A stretch of DNA of 64,000 nt from Microbacterium sp. MYb54 (GTDB lineage: Bacteria; Actinomycetota; Actinomycetes; Actinomycetales; Microbacteriaceae): positions 221,708 to 285,707 of the forward strand of contig NZ_PCPA01000004.1 of the NCBI RefSeq assembly GCF_002979515.1, written 5' to 3'. The notes under the pieces were generated by a model. The model saw only the letters and a program-made list of their open reading frames with translations, searched no databases and was not told where the DNA came from. Made by a program: the position numbers and the translations under genes. Within the stretch, counting starts at the first letter, position 1. The number at the start of each line of letters is the position of its first letter. Shown one piece after another: positions 18,847 through 28,165 of this stretch.

Positions 18847-20960
18847 GCGTTCTCCTTGGTGCTGTTGGCCGCGATTGTCTCGCGGGCGGCCGCGATGACG
18901 GCCTCGGTGGTGATGCCGAACTTCTCGAAGAGGGTCTTGTAGTCGGCGGAGGCGCCGAAGTGGTCGATGCCGACCGAGCGGCCGCGGTCGCCCACGATGC
19001 CACGCCAGGTGAGTACGGAACCGGCCTCGACCGATACGCGGGCGGTGACGGATGCCGGCAGCACGCTCTCGCGGTACGCCGTGTCCTGCTCGTCGAACCA
19101 CTCCAGCGAAGGGGCAGAGACGACACGGACGTTCACACCCTCGGCGGCCAGCGTCTCGCGGGCGTTGACTGCGAGCTGCACTTCGGAACCGGTGGCGATG
19201 ATGATGACGTCCGGCGAGCCGCTCGGTGCCTCGGCGAGCACGTACGCACCCTTGGCCGCGTTGTCCGCCGAAGCGAAGACGTCACCAGAGGCTGCACCTT
19301 CGCCACGCTCGAACACCGGGATGTTCTGGCGGGTCAGAGCGATACCCGTCGGGCCCTCGTGGCGGCGGAGGATCTCGAGCCAGGTCGCGGCCGTCTCGTT
19401 CGCGTCGGCAGGGCGCACGACCGAGAAGTTCGGGATCGCGCGAAGCGTCGCGAGCTGCTCGATCGGCTGGTGGGTCGGGCCGTCCTCGCCGAGGGCGACC
19501 GAGTCGTGCGTCCAGACGAAGATGCTCGGCACGTTCATGAGCGCGGCGAGACGCACTGACGGGCGCATGTAGTCGCTGAAGATGAGGAAGGTTCCGCCGA
19601 ACGCGCGGGTGGGTCCGTGCAGCACGATGCCGTTGATGATCGCGCCCATGGCGTGCTCGCGGATGCCGAAGTGCAGCACCCGGCCGTAGGGGTTGCCCGA
19701 CCACTCGTGGGTCGACCACTCGGCGGGGATGAACGACGGCGCACCCTTGATGGTGGTGAGGTTCGACTCGGCGAGGTCTGCAGAACCGCCCCACAGTTCC
19801 GGCAGTTCCGCAGCGAGGGCGTTGATGACCTGGCCGGATGCGGCACGGGTCGACACCTCCTTGCCGGACTCGAAGACCGGAAGTGCGCTCGTGATGTCGG
19901 AGGGGAGCTCCTGCGCCTCGAGGCGGTCGAGCAGAGCCTTCTTCTCGGGGTTCGCTGCGGCCCAGGCGTCGAACGACTTCTGCCAGGTGGCGCGAACCTC
20001 GGCGGCGCGTGCGGCGAGGCCGCGGGTGTGCGCGATGACGTCGTCGGCGACCACGAAGCTCTGCTCCGGGTCGAAGCCGAGGACCTTCTTCGTCGCGGCC
20101 AGCTCGTCGGCGCCGAGGGCTGAGCCGTGGATCTTGCCGGAGTTCTGCTTGCCAGGCGACGGCCAGCCGATGATGGTCTTGAGGATGATGAGCGACGGCT
20201 TAGAGGTCTCGCCCTGAGCTGCCTCGATCGCGGCGTTCAGCTCGGCGACGTCTTCGACGTACTCGCCGGTCTTCTTCCAGTCGACGACCTGTACCTGCCA
20301 GCCGTACGACTCGTAGCGCTTCGCGACGTCTTCGGTGAAGGCGACGTTCGTGTCGTCCTCGATCGAGATCTGGTTCGAGTCGTAGATCGCGATCAGGTTT
20401 CCGAGCTGCTGGTGGCCGGCAAGCGACGAAGCCTCGCTGGTCACGCCCTCCTGGAGGTCGCCGTCGCCGGCGATCACGTACACGAAGTGGTCGAACGGGC
20501 TGGTGCCCGCTGCGGCCTCGGGATCGAAGAGGCCACGCTCGTACCGTGCCGCGTAGGCGAAGCCCACCGCCGACGCGAGACCCTGGCCAAGGGGGCCGGT
20601 CGTGATCTCGACGCCCTTGGTGTGGCCGTACTCCGGGTGGCCGGGCGTGAGCGAGCCCCAGGTGCGCAGCGCCTTGAGATCGTCGAGCTCGAGACCGAAG
20701 CCGCCGAGGTAGAGCTCGACGTACTGGGTGAGGGAGGAGTGCCCGACCGACAGGATGAATCGGTCCCGTCCGAGCCAGTCGGTGTCGGTGGGGTCGTGCC
20801 GCAGCACTCGCTGGTAGAGGACGTACGCGGCAGGAGCGAGGCTCATTGCCGTGCCGGGGTGACCGTTACCGACCTTCTCCACGGCGTCAGCCGCCAGGAT
20901 TCGAGCGGTGTCCACCGCGCGCCGATCGATCTCATCCCACTGCAATTCCGACACGTTCAT
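18843..20960 (-). CDS. tkt: Transketolase
   Basis: A 705-residue thiamine diphosphate enzyme transferring two-carbon units in the non-oxidative pentose phosphate pathway. The N-terminal [11 protein letters not shown] substrate loop, the TPP motif G-D-G-D-L-Q-E-G and the C-terminal [15 protein letters not shown] motif are intact. I start it at ATG 20960 (M-N-V-S-E-L-Q-W) because GGAAAGGG lies just upstream; a longer start at 21029 lacks this. It is the first gene of the operon, with TATGCT (21059-21054, minus) as a possible -10. Confidence 0.96.
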   Translation of the reverse strand: MNVSELQWDEIDRRAVDTARILAADAVEKVGNGHPGTAMSLAPAAYVLYQRVLRHDPTDTDWLGRDRFILSVGHSSLTQYVELYLGGFGLELDDLKALRTWGSLTPGHPEYGHTKGVEITTGPLGQGLASAVGFAYAARYERGLFDPEAAAGTSPFDHFVYVIAGDGDLQEGVTSEASSLAGHQQLGNLIAIYDSNQISIEDDTNVAFTEDVAKRYESYGWQVQVVDWKKTGEYVEDVAELNAAIEAAQGETSKPSLIILKTIIGWPSPGKQNSGKIHGSALGADELAATKKVLGFDPEQSFVVADDVIAHTRGLAARAAEVRATWQKSFDAWAAANPEKKALLDRLEAQELPSDITSALPVFESGKEVSTRAASGQVINALAAELPELWGGSADLAESNLTTIKGAPSFIPAEWSTHEWSGNPYGRVLHFGIREHAMGAIINGIVLHGPTRAFGGTFLIFSDYMRPSVRLAALMNVPSIFVWTHDSVALGEDGPTHQPIEQLATLRAIPNFSVVRPADANETAATWLEILRRHEGPTGIALTRQNIPVFERGEGAASGDVFASADNAAKGAYVLAEAPSGSPDVIIIATGSEVQLAVNARETLAAEGVNVRVVSAPSLEWFDEQDTAYRESVLPASVTARVSVEAGSVLTWRGIVGDRGRSVGIDHFGASADYKTLFEKFGITTEAVIAAARETIAANSTKENA

Positions 20961-21053
20961 GCCCTTTCCGACAGTTTCGAGGGCGCCCGTATTCCCTGGC
21001 GCATCCGCATCATCACGGAGAGTGTGCACATCGCCGGGCGCGCGAGTGGTTTC

Positions 21054-21123
21054 AGCATAGCGGTGACGGGAGTTGCGCTACGCGGGCCCGCGAGCCGGAA
21101 GAGGTCATCCCGTGTCATACACT
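21054..21123. promoter_or_regulatory. Divergent tkt/ctaB promoter region
   Basis: The 213-base gap between tkt and ctaB holds a minus-strand -10 candidate TATGCT (21059-21054) for the pentose phosphate operon and a plus-strand TACACT (21118-21123) for ctaB. Each gives a real 5' leader, unlike most genes here. No clear operator was seen. Confidence 0.4.
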
Positions 21124-21173
21124 GGAGAGGTTGTCCGGTCACACGTGCGGAGGAGGCGATCGAGATCTCGACG

Positions 21174-22079
21174 ATGTCTGATCAGACCGTGAGGAAGTCG
21201 TCCATCGGTCGCACGGTGAAGGCTTACGTCACACTCACCAAGCCGCGCGTGCTCGAGCTGCTGCTCGTCTCCACGGTTCCCGTGATGTTCCTGGCGCAGG
21301 GTGGGCTGCCCAACCTCTGGCTGGTGCTCGCGACCGTCATCGGCGGTTCCTTGAGTGCCGGTTCCGCCGCCTCGTTCAACATGTACCTCGATCGCGACAT
21401 CGACGCGCACATGCACCGCACCGAGAATCGGCCGCTGGTCACCGGCGAGGTCAGCCCCGGCGGTGCGCTGATCTTCTCGTGGACGCTCGCCGTCGTCTCG
21501 ACGGTCTGGCTGCTGGCCACGACCAACTGGCTCACAGCCGCGCTGTCGGCGGCGGCGATCTTCTTCTACGTCGTGATCTACACGATGATCCTCAAGCGCC
21601 GCACCGAGCAGAACATCATCTGGGGCGGCATCGCGGGTTGTTTCCCGGTGCTCATCGGCTGGTCCGCCGTCACCGGGTCGCTCGGCTGGCCGGCCTTCAT
21701 CCTCTTCCTCCTCGTGTTCCTCTGGACGCCGCCGCACTACTGGCCGCTGTCGATGAAGTACCGGGACGACTACGAAGACGTCGACGTTCCGATGCTGGGC
21801 GTCACTCGCAACGCTTCGCAGGTCGGCCTCCAGGTGATCCTCTACGCCTGGGCGACCGTGGCCTGCTCGCTCCTGCTGGTGCCGATCGCGAACATGGGGC
21901 TCGTGTACACGGTCTCCGCCGCGGTGTTCGGCGGTTGGTTCATCTACGAGTCGCACCGCCTGTACAACCGGGCGGTGCACGGAACCGAGCCGCGCCCGAT
22001 GCGTGTGTTCCACGCCTCGATCACCTACCTGACGTTGATCTTCGTCGCGGTCGCGGTCGACCCGCTGCTTCCGTTCTGA
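21174..22079 (+). CDS. ctaB: Protoheme IX farnesyltransferase (haem O synthase)
   Basis: A 301-residue polytopic UbiA-type prenyltransferase attaching farnesyl to haem B to make haem O for aa3 oxidases. The first Asp-rich motif N-M-Y-L-D-R-D-I-D is near 66-74 and the second [12 protein letters not shown] near 196-207. About eight or nine membrane helices. No strong ribosome binding site precedes ATG 21174; GGAGGAGG lies further upstream than usual. It diverges from tkt, a conserved actinobacterial arrangement, and works with ctaA nearby. Confidence 0.94.
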   Translation: MSDQTVRKSSIGRTVKAYVTLTKPRVLELLLVSTVPVMFLAQGGLPNLWLVLATVIGGSLSAGSAASFNMYLDRDIDAHMHRTENRPLVTGEVSPGGALIFSWTLAVVSTVWLLATTNWLTAALSAAAIFFYVVIYTMILKRRTEQNIIWGGIAGCFPVLIGWSAVTGSLGWPAFILFLLVFLWTPPHYWPLSMKYRDDYEDVDVPMLGVTRNASQVGLQVILYAWATVACSLLLVPIANMGLVYTVSAAVFGGWFIYESHRLYNRAVHGTEPRPMRVFHASITYLTLIFVAVAVDPLLPF

Positions 22080-22085
22080 AAACGA

Positions 22086-22117
22086 CGGAGCGGCGCCGAT
22101 TTCTCGACGCCGCTCCG
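22086..22117. terminator. Bidirectional hairpin between ctaB and the minus-strand gene
   Basis: A 10-base-pair stem (CGGAGCGGCG and its complement) with a 12-base loop, seven bases after ctaB and 15 bases before the end of the convergent gene. Confidence 0.75.
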
Positions 22118-22131
22118 GCTCACGCATTTGT

Positions 22132-22596
22132 TCAGTTGCGTGTGATCGTGGGTGCCGTCTCGTCCGTTTCGGCGGCGACGCCCTTTGTGTCGGCAGCGGC
22201 GTTCGTGACAGCGGTGTTCGTGGCGGCGTCGACGTCGGCGTCGGCGGCAACGTCCGATGCCTGTGCGGTCCCGACCGGCACCTGGTTCTCTTCGGCTTCG
22301 ACCGTCCAGTCGATCGCCTCGACGACAGCCGGGGCGGGTGTGGGAACGAGGGCGCGTGCAGCGACGAGCGCCAGCGACAACAGAACGCCGATGATTCCGG
22401 CAGTGAGCACGCCGGTACCCACGACGATGATCGACGGGCCGACGTACACGTCGACTCCGGTGGCTGTCTGATCGAGGATCTTCGCCGACATCGAGCCGAT
22501 CTGACCGGAGACGAGCCAGCCGCCGACTGCCGTGGCGGCGAGGGAGACGACGAGGAGGAGCCAGAATCCGATGCTTCGTGAGAGTGACTTGTTCAT
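22132..22596 (-). CDS. Small two-helix membrane protein, unknown function
   Basis: A 154-residue protein I do not recognise. Two hydrophobic helices (about 11-33 and 52-79) are followed by an acidic, Ala/Thr/Asp-rich C-tail of about 70 residues with no conserved motif. The N-terminus suggests helices separated by an extracytoplasmic loop. ATG 22596 has AAGGTGG upstream; a GTG three codons earlier is possible. It lies between ctaB and ctaA and might be co-transcribed with ctaA (66 bases apart), but a link to haem A is only positional. Confidence 0.7.
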   Translation of the reverse strand: MNKSLSRSIGFWLLLVVSLAATAVGGWLVSGQIGSMSAKILDQTATGVDVYVGPSIIVVGTGVLTAGIIGVLLSLALVAARALVPTPAPAVVEAIDWTVEAEENQVPVGTAQASDVAADADVDAATNTAVTNAAADTKGVAAETDETAPTITRN

Positions 22597-22662
22597 GTCG
22601 CCCACCTTCTCGGACGCTCTGATGAGTCCGCGATGCGCGAGCTATGGATCGACTGTGTGACC

Positions 22663-23769
22663 TTAGTCGTCTGTGCCGACCGGGCGCTTCAGATGCAGCA
22701 CCACGACCGTGTACGTGGCCGCCGAGAGCGAGGCCAGAACCATGTGGATGCCGACGAGCAACGGGGGGAGCCCCTCGCGGGCCTGCCAGATGCCGACACC
22801 GACCTGCACCAGGATCGCGAGCACCAGGACGAGCAGCCAGCGCCGCGGTTCCAGGCGGAGAACCCAGGCCGAGATCGTCAGGAAGAGGACGAGCGCGGCG
22901 AGGATGTAGCCCGGCCAGGAATGCACGTGCGCGAGCACCGTCGCGTCGAAGCCGTGGCGCAGCACGTCGGCGTCGCCGGAGTGCGGTCCTGATCCGGTGG
23001 TCAGCACGCCGAACACGATCGTCACTGCGAGCGCGAGTCCGGTCACGTGGGTGACGGCAGCGAACCATGCGGGAACGGCGCGTTCACGCGGTCCGGGCGT
23101 TGCTTTCAGCCGCACGAGGAAGGCAGCAGTGATGCAGACGAGCAGCAACGACGATGTGTAGTGGAACCCCACGATGAAGGGGTTCAGGCCGGTCAGCACC
23201 GTGATGCCACCGACGAGCGCCTGCGCGACCACACCGATGAGCGTGAGCCAGGCGAGCAGCACCAGGTCGCGCCGGTCCGGCGAGGTTCGAACGGAGTGCA
23301 CGGCCGCCGCGATGACTGCGATCAGGAGCACGCCGGAGGCGATGGGGAAGGCGGGGACGTGGAAAGGCGCCGCGATCGCATACGCGACGCCGGCTGCGAC
23401 GATGCCGCCGGCGGCGAACCAGAGCGCGTTGACCAGTCCGCGCTTGCCGCTGAACAGGTGTAGGACCAGGAGCACGACAGCCAGGGCGATGATGCCGACC
23501 ACGCCCGTCATCAGACGGTTACCGAACTCGATGATCCCGTGGATGCCCTGCACCTCGAGGATCGGCACCAGGGAGTCCGGTGTGCACAGCGGCCAGTCCG
23601 AGCATCCGAGTCCGGACCCGGTGAGGCGCACAGCGCCGCCGGTGCCGATGATGATGGTCTCGCTGATGAACGACAACCACGCGAAGATCGTCAACGCGCG
23701 CGCCCACACCGCGGAACGAGGGGCAACCGTTCGCGTCGTAGAGGAGGCGGGGATCATCGTCTCGGGCAT
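22663..23769 (-). CDS. ctaA: Haem A synthase CtaA (COX15 family)
   Basis: A 368-residue polytopic enzyme oxidising the C8 methyl of haem O to the formyl of haem A. Eight helices are in two homologous halves. The first half has the Cys pair G-C-S-D-W-P-L-C and the haem-ligand block I-H-G-I-I-E-F-G-N-R; the second half carries F-H-Y-T-S-S-L-L and a further His pair. Start ATG 23769 with GGAGGACTT. Together with ctaB and SURF1 (38.5 kb) it supplies cytochrome aa3 oxidase. Confidence 0.94.
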   Translation of the reverse strand: MPETMIPASSTTRTVAPRSAVWARALTIFAWLSFISETIIIGTGGAVRLTGSGLGCSDWPLCTPDSLVPILEVQGIHGIIEFGNRLMTGVVGIIALAVVLLVLHLFSGKRGLVNALWFAAGGIVAAGVAYAIAAPFHVPAFPIASGVLLIAVIAAAVHSVRTSPDRRDLVLLAWLTLIGVVAQALVGGITVLTGLNPFIVGFHYTSSLLLVCITAAFLVRLKATPGPRERAVPAWFAAVTHVTGLALAVTIVFGVLTTGSGPHSGDADVLRHGFDATVLAHVHSWPGYILAALVLFLTISAWVLRLEPRRWLLVLVLAILVQVGVGIWQAREGLPPLLVGIHMVLASLSAATYTVVVLHLKRPVGTDD

Positions 23770-23827
23770 AAGTCCTCCGGACCGCGCACGACGTGGCGGG
23801 CATGGCCCGTCTGTCAGGCGGAACCTG

Positions 23828-23863
23828 TAGAATCGGATTGTTGCGATGAGCGCTGACAGCGCT
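23828..23863 (+). promoter_or_regulatory. suf promoter with adjacent dyad
   Basis: The 233-base gap between ctaA and sufB holds an extended -10 (TG-TAGAAT, 23828-23833) and, just downstream, AGCGCT-GAC-AGCGCT (23849-23863), flanked by CGATG and CATCG. Its position near +10 to +25 suits a repressor site. The rest of the gap is a long leader of about 160 bases with no other feature seen. Confidence 0.4.
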
Positions 23864-24002
23864 GAAGCATCGTCAACAGTTTAGGCGCGATGGAAGCGCC
23901 GGTGATGAGGGCCCACCAACGGCACCCGCTCCCGCAGACTCGACGGGGATCAGGTGTGTCGGGGCGGATGACACCGTTTGGGACCTGTGAGGAGAGTGTT
24001 GG

Positions 24003-25421
24003 ATGTCGGATGTACTGATCGACCGCCCGGAGCTTGATGGTCTGGGGGTGTACGAGTTCGGCTGGCACGATGAAGATGCCGCTGGTGCCCTCGCGAAACG
24101 CGGTATCTCTGAAGAGGTCGTCCGCGGAATCTCGGCGCTCAAGAACGAACCCGAATGGATGCTGAAGACCCGTCTCAAGGGATACCAGCTCTTCGGGCGC
24201 AAGCCGATGCCGACCTGGGGTGCAGACCTCAGCGAGATCGACTTCGACAACATCAAATACTTCGTCCGCTCCACCGAGAAGCAGGCGCAGACGTGGGAAG
24301 ACCTTCCCGCTGAGATCCGCGAGACCTACGAGCGCCTCGGCATCCCCGAGGCAGAGCGTCAGCGGCTCGTGGCCGGCGTCGCGGCTCAGTACGAGTCCGA
24401 GGTCGTCTACCACCAGATCCGTGAAGATCTGGAGCAGCAGGGTGTCATCTTCATGGACACCGACACGGCGCTCCGCGAGCACCCCGAGTTCTTCGAGGAG
24501 TACTTCGGCTCGGTCATCCCCGCCGGCGACAACAAGTTCGCGGCGCTGAACACGGCCGTATGGTCGGGCGGCTCGTTCGTCTACGTCCCCAAGGGCGTGC
24601 ACGTCGAGATCCCGCTGCAGGCGTACTTCCGCATCAACACCGAGAACATGGGTCAGTTCGAGCGGACGCTGATCATCGCCGACGAGGACAGCTACGTCCA
24701 CTACATCGAGGGCTGCACCGCCCCGATCTACAAGTCGGACTCCCTGCACTCGGCAGTCGTCGAGATCATCGTGAAGAAGAACGCCCGCGTTCGGTACACG
24801 ACGATCCAGAACTGGTCGAACAACGTCTACAACCTGGTCACCAAACGCGCCGTGGCATACGAGGGCGCGACCATGGAGTGGGTCGACGGCAACATCGGCT
24901 CCAAGGTGACGATGAAGTACCCGTCCATCTACCTGATGGGCGAGCACGCCAAGGGCGAGACGCTCTCCGTCGCCTTCGCCGGCCCCGGTCAGCACCAGGA
25001 CGCCGGCGCCAAGATGATCCACATGGCGCCCTACACGCAGTCGTCGATCGTCTCGAAGTCGATCGCTCGCGGTGGCGGACGCGCCGGCTACCGCGGTGAG
25101 GTGCGAGTGGACGCCGCGGCGCACCACTCCGCCAACACCGTGCGCTGTGATGCACTGCTGGTCGACACCAAGTCCCGCTCCGACACCTACCCGGCGATCG
25201 ACATCCGCGTCGACGACGTGCAGCTCGGGCACGAGGCCACGGTCTCGAAGGTGAGCGAGGAGCAGCTGTTCTACCTGCAGTCCCGTGGCATGCCCGAGGA
25301 CGAGGCGATGGCGATGATCGTGCGCGGCTTCATCGAGCCGATCGCCCGTGAGCTCCCGATGGAATACGCGATGGAACTGAACAAGCTCATCGAGATGGGC
25401 ATGGAAGGATCGGTCGGCTAG
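24003..25421 (+). CDS. sufB: Fe-S cluster assembly scaffold protein SufB
   Basis: A 472-residue subunit of the SufBC2D scaffold on which Fe-S clusters form. The right-handed beta-helix core and the conserved E-G-C-T-A-P (Cys near 238) and V-R-C-D-A (Cys near 380) regions are visible. ATG has GAGGAGAG upstream. First gene of the operon sufB-sufD-Rieske-sufC-sufT. The usual actinobacterial SufR repressor gene is not upstream; ctaA is there instead. Confidence 0.96.
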   Translation: MSDVLIDRPELDGLGVYEFGWHDEDAAGALAKRGISEEVVRGISALKNEPEWMLKTRLKGYQLFGRKPMPTWGADLSEIDFDNIKYFVRSTEKQAQTWEDLPAEIRETYERLGIPEAERQRLVAGVAAQYESEVVYHQIREDLEQQGVIFMDTDTALREHPEFFEEYFGSVIPAGDNKFAALNTAVWSGGSFVYVPKGVHVEIPLQAYFRINTENMGQFERTLIIADEDSYVHYIEGCTAPIYKSDSLHSAVVEIIVKKNARVRYTTIQNWSNNVYNLVTKRAVAYEGATMEWVDGNIGSKVTMKYPSIYLMGEHAKGETLSVAFAGPGQHQDAGAKMIHMAPYTQSSIVSKSIARGGGRAGYRGEVRVDAAAHHSANTVRCDALLVDTKSRSDTYPAIDIRVDDVQLGHEATVSKVSEEQLFYLQSRGMPEDEAMAMIVRGFIEPIARELPMEYAMELNKLIEMGMEGSVG

Positions 25422-26638
25422 TGACCGCCGCTACGACAGCGCCTGCCGAGGCGCAGAACAGCAACGCGCCCGCGGGCGCACACATCGACCCGGCGGCGCA
25501 GGTCGCCGCCGCGGGGTTCGTCCCCGTCCAGACCCGCTCGGAGCGACCGCACTCCTTCGAGCCCGCCGACTTCGGTGCCCCCACGGGGCGCGAGGTCAAC
25601 TGGAAGCACACGCCGGTCGCTCAGCTCACCTCGCTGTTCGAGGTGGCGTCGCCGAACGACGGCGTCAGCTACACGTACAGCGCGGGGGAGCAGTACATCG
25701 CCGAGCCGCTCGCCGTCGGTGCGGCCCCCCGTGGCGAGATCTTCCTCGCGGAAGACGTGACGGCGGCCGTTGCATGGCAGGGAAGCGCCGAGGCGCTCCA
25801 TGTGCGCATCCCGCGTGAAGAAGAGGTCGCCGAGCCGGTCTTCATCTCCATCGCGGGTCTCGGTGCGGATCGCCGTGCCGACGCCCACATCGTGATCGAA
25901 GCTCTCGAGCACAGCTCCGCGACCGTCGTGCTCCAGCACACGGGTTCCGCACAGTACGCGCAGAACGTCGAGATCATCGTGCGTGACGGTGCCAAGCTCA
26001 CGGTCATCAGCCTGCAGCAGTGGGCGGATGACGCGGTGCATGCGGCCGCTCACCAGGCACGGGTCGGCGCGGACGCGACTCTCAAGCACTTCGTGGTCAG
26101 CTTCGGCGGTGGCGTCGTTCGTGTGAACCCGAACGTCGAGCTCGCGGGAGCAGGTTCCGAGGGCTATCTGTACGGGTTGTCCTATGCAGACGCAGGGCAG
26201 CACCTCGAGAGTCAGGTCTACCTGCACCACAAGGGACCGCACACCAAGGGCGACGTCCTCTACAAGGGTGCGCTGCAGGGACAGGGCGCGCACAGCGTCT
26301 GGATCGGCGACGTGCTCATCGGCGCCGACGCGACCGGCACCGACTCCTACGAGGCGAACCGCAACCTGGTGCTCACTGAAGGCGCACGCGCCGACTCGAT
26401 CCCGAACCTCGAGATCGAGACCGGCGACATCCTCGGCGCAGGGCACGCGAGTGCCACCGGTCGTTTCGACGACGAGCAGTTGTTCTACCTGCAGGCGCGC
26501 GGCATCACCGAGGAAGAGGCTCGACGACTCGTCGTGCTCGGATTCCTCACCGACATCGTGCAGCGCCTCGGCATCCCCGCCCTCGAGACCGAGCTGCTGT
26601 CGGCGATCGAGACGGAGCTCGCCGAGGTGAGTGCATGA
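25421..26638 (+). CDS. sufD: Fe-S cluster assembly protein SufD
   Basis: A 405-residue paralogue of SufB completing the SufBC2D complex. The C-terminal beta-helix includes the typical S-Y-E-A-N-R-N-L-V-L stretch, the conserved His in A-G-H-A-S-A-T, and the E-E-E-A-R-R-L-V-V-L-G-F end. GTG overlaps the sufB stop by one base. Its end overlaps the Rieske gene by four bases. Confidence 0.95.
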   Translation: MTAATTAPAEAQNSNAPAGAHIDPAAQVAAAGFVPVQTRSERPHSFEPADFGAPTGREVNWKHTPVAQLTSLFEVASPNDGVSYTYSAGEQYIAEPLAVGAAPRGEIFLAEDVTAAVAWQGSAEALHVRIPREEEVAEPVFISIAGLGADRRADAHIVIEALEHSSATVVLQHTGSAQYAQNVEIIVRDGAKLTVISLQQWADDAVHAAAHQARVGADATLKHFVVSFGGGVVRVNPNVELAGAGSEGYLYGLSYADAGQHLESQVYLHHKGPHTKGDVLYKGALQGQGAHSVWIGDVLIGADATGTDSYEANRNLVLTEGARADSIPNLEIETGDILGAGHASATGRFDDEQLFYLQARGITEEEARRLVVLGFLTDIVQRLGIPALETELLSAIETELAEVSA

Positions 26639-26961
26639 CCGCCGAGCGCGTCTGCGGAGTCGCCGATCTCGAGCAGGACATGCCGTTGCGTGTCGAGCCG
26701 AGCGGCGTGCCCATCACGGTGATCAAAGACGGTGAAGGCGTCATCCACGCCATCGGCGACACCTGCACCCACGGCGAAATCTCGCTGTCCGAGGGCTTCG
26801 TGGAAGGCGACACGGTGGAGTGCTGGGCACACGGCTCCGCCTTCTCGCTGCTCACCGGCAAGCCCCAGAATCTCCCCGCATATGAGCCCGTCCCTGTCTA
26901 CGTCGTCCAGATCGACGGCGATGACGTGCTCATTGATCCGACTGTGATTAAGGAAGTCTGA
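26635..26961 (+). CDS. Rieske-type ferredoxin of the suf operon
   Basis: A 108-residue soluble Rieske [2Fe-2S] protein. Ligands C-T-H (about 42-44) and C-W-A-H (about 62-65) are in the correct spacing. Similar proteins are annotated as dioxygenase ferredoxin subunits, but in actinobacterial suf operons no oxygenase is present, so an electron donor role in cluster assembly or repair is more likely (inference). It overlaps sufD by four bases and is followed three bases later by sufC. Confidence 0.92.
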   Translation: MTAERVCGVADLEQDMPLRVEPSGVPITVIKDGEGVIHAIGDTCTHGEISLSEGFVEGDTVECWAHGSAFSLLTGKPQNLPAYEPVPVYVVQIDGDDVLIDPTVIKEV

Positions 26962-26964
26962 AGA

Positions 26965-27735
26965 ATGTCTGTTCTCGAGATCCGCGACCTGCATGTGACG
27001 GTCGAGACCGAGGCGGGGACCACCCCGATCCTCAACGGAATCAACCTCACCATGAACACCGGTGAGACCCACGCCATCATGGGCCCGAACGGGTCGGGCA
27101 AGTCGACGCTGGCCTACACGATCGCAGGTCACCCCAAGTACACGGTGGTCTCCGGTTCCATCACGTTCGACGGCCAGGACGTCCTGGCGATGAGCGTCGA
27201 CGAGCGTGCTCGCGCGGGCCTCTTCCTCGCGATGCAGTACCCGGTCGAGATCCCGGGTGTCACCGTGACGAACTTCCTCCGAACGGCCAAGACGGCACTC
27301 GACGGCGAAGCGCCGGCGATCCGCGGCTGGACCAAGGACGTCAAGTCGGCCATGTCGAACCTGCGCATGGACCCGAAGTTCGCGCAGCGCAACGTCAACG
27401 AGGGATTCTCCGGCGGCGAGAAGAAGCGCCACGAGATCCTCCAGCTCGAGGTGCTGAAGCCGAAGTTCGCCATCCTCGACGAGACCGACTCCGGTCTCGA
27501 CGTCGATGCGCTGAAGATCGTCTCCGAGGGTGTCAACCGCGCGAAGGAGTCCACGGGACTCGGTGTGCTGCTGATCACGCACTACACGCGCATCCTCCGC
27601 TACATCCGCCCCGACTTCGTCCACGTCGTCGTCGCGGGCAAGATCGTCGAAGAAGGCGGCCCGGAGCTCGCAGACCGGCTGGAGAACGAGGGATACGACC
27701 GTTTCCTCGACCCTGCAGCTCCTATCGAGGCGTAG
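26965..27735 (+). CDS. sufC: Fe-S cluster assembly ATPase SufC
   Basis: A 256-residue cytosolic ABC ATPase of the SufBC2D complex. Walker A G-P-N-G-S-G-K-S-T (33-41), a SufC-type signature F-S-G-G-E-K-K-R, and Walker B I-L-D-E-T-D-S-G-L-D with the diagnostic T-D-S in place of P-T-S. The H-loop is L-I-T-H-Y. Confidence 0.97.
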   Translation: MSVLEIRDLHVTVETEAGTTPILNGINLTMNTGETHAIMGPNGSGKSTLAYTIAGHPKYTVVSGSITFDGQDVLAMSVDERARAGLFLAMQYPVEIPGVTVTNFLRTAKTALDGEAPAIRGWTKDVKSAMSNLRMDPKFAQRNVNEGFSGGEKKRHEILQLEVLKPKFAILDETDSGLDVDALKIVSEGVNRAKESTGLGVLLITHYTRILRYIRPDFVHVVVAGKIVEEGGPELADRLENEGYDRFLDPAAPIEA

Positions 27736-27744
27736 GCTGATCGC

Positions 27745-28074
27745 ATGACAGCGACCCTGACTGACGAGAAGTACGACGCGGTCACTGAGGCTCTCAAAGA
27801 CGTCATGGACCCCGAGCTCGGGATCAATGTCGTCGACCTCGGCCTCATCTACGACCTCGCGTGGGATGACGAGAACGATGCTCTCGTCATCCACATGACG
27901 TTGACCAGTGCCGGCTGCCCGCTCACCGATGTTCTCGAGGACCAGACCGCTCAGGCTCTGGACAGCGTCGTCGATCGATTCCGCATCAACTGGGTCTGGA
28001 TGCCGCCGTGGGGTCCGGAGAAGATCTCGGACGATGGGCGCGACATGATGCGCGCCCTCGGCTTCGCGATCTGA
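27745..28074 (+). CDS. sufT: SufT-like metal-sulphur cluster assembly factor (DUF59/MIP18)
   Basis: A 109-residue single-domain MIP18/DUF59 protein, helping mature Fe-S proteins. The signature V-M-D-P-E-L-G-I-N-V-V-D-L-G-L-I-Y and the reactive Cys in T-S-A-G-C-P-L-T are visible. In addition to read-through from sufC, TAGGCT lies six bases before its ATG, so a separate leaderless transcript is predicted. In many actinobacteria sufS and sufU lie between sufC and sufT; both are absent here. Confidence 0.92.
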   Translation: MTATLTDEKYDAVTEALKDVMDPELGINVVDLGLIYDLAWDDENDALVIHMTLTSAGCPLTDVLEDQTAQALDSVVDRFRINWVWMPPWGPEKISDDGRDMMRALGFAI

Positions 28075-28087
28075 CCCGCACGGAGAC

Positions 28088-28147
28088 CCGCCGCTAGGCG
28101 GTTTCGACGCGCGCGTCGAATCAGATGACACGACGATGTCGCGTGTC
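28088..28147. promoter_or_regulatory. Cluster of dyads between sufT and the aminotransferase
   Basis: Three dyads in 60 bases: CCGCC-GCTA-GGCGG followed by TTT (28088-28104, terminator-like); a perfect 18-base palindrome TTCGACGCG/CGCGTCGAA (28103-28120); and GACACG-N9-CGTGTC (28127-28147). The first probably ends suf transcription. The others may be a promoter-proximal operator for the next gene. Confidence 0.5.
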
Positions 28148-28165
28148 GGAACCTCGGGAGAACGA

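Noticed and set aside
18846..19101. Extension of tal upstream to 19101
   Set aside because: It is inside tkt in another frame; ATG 18846 overlaps the tkt stop, the same coupling as other operon members.
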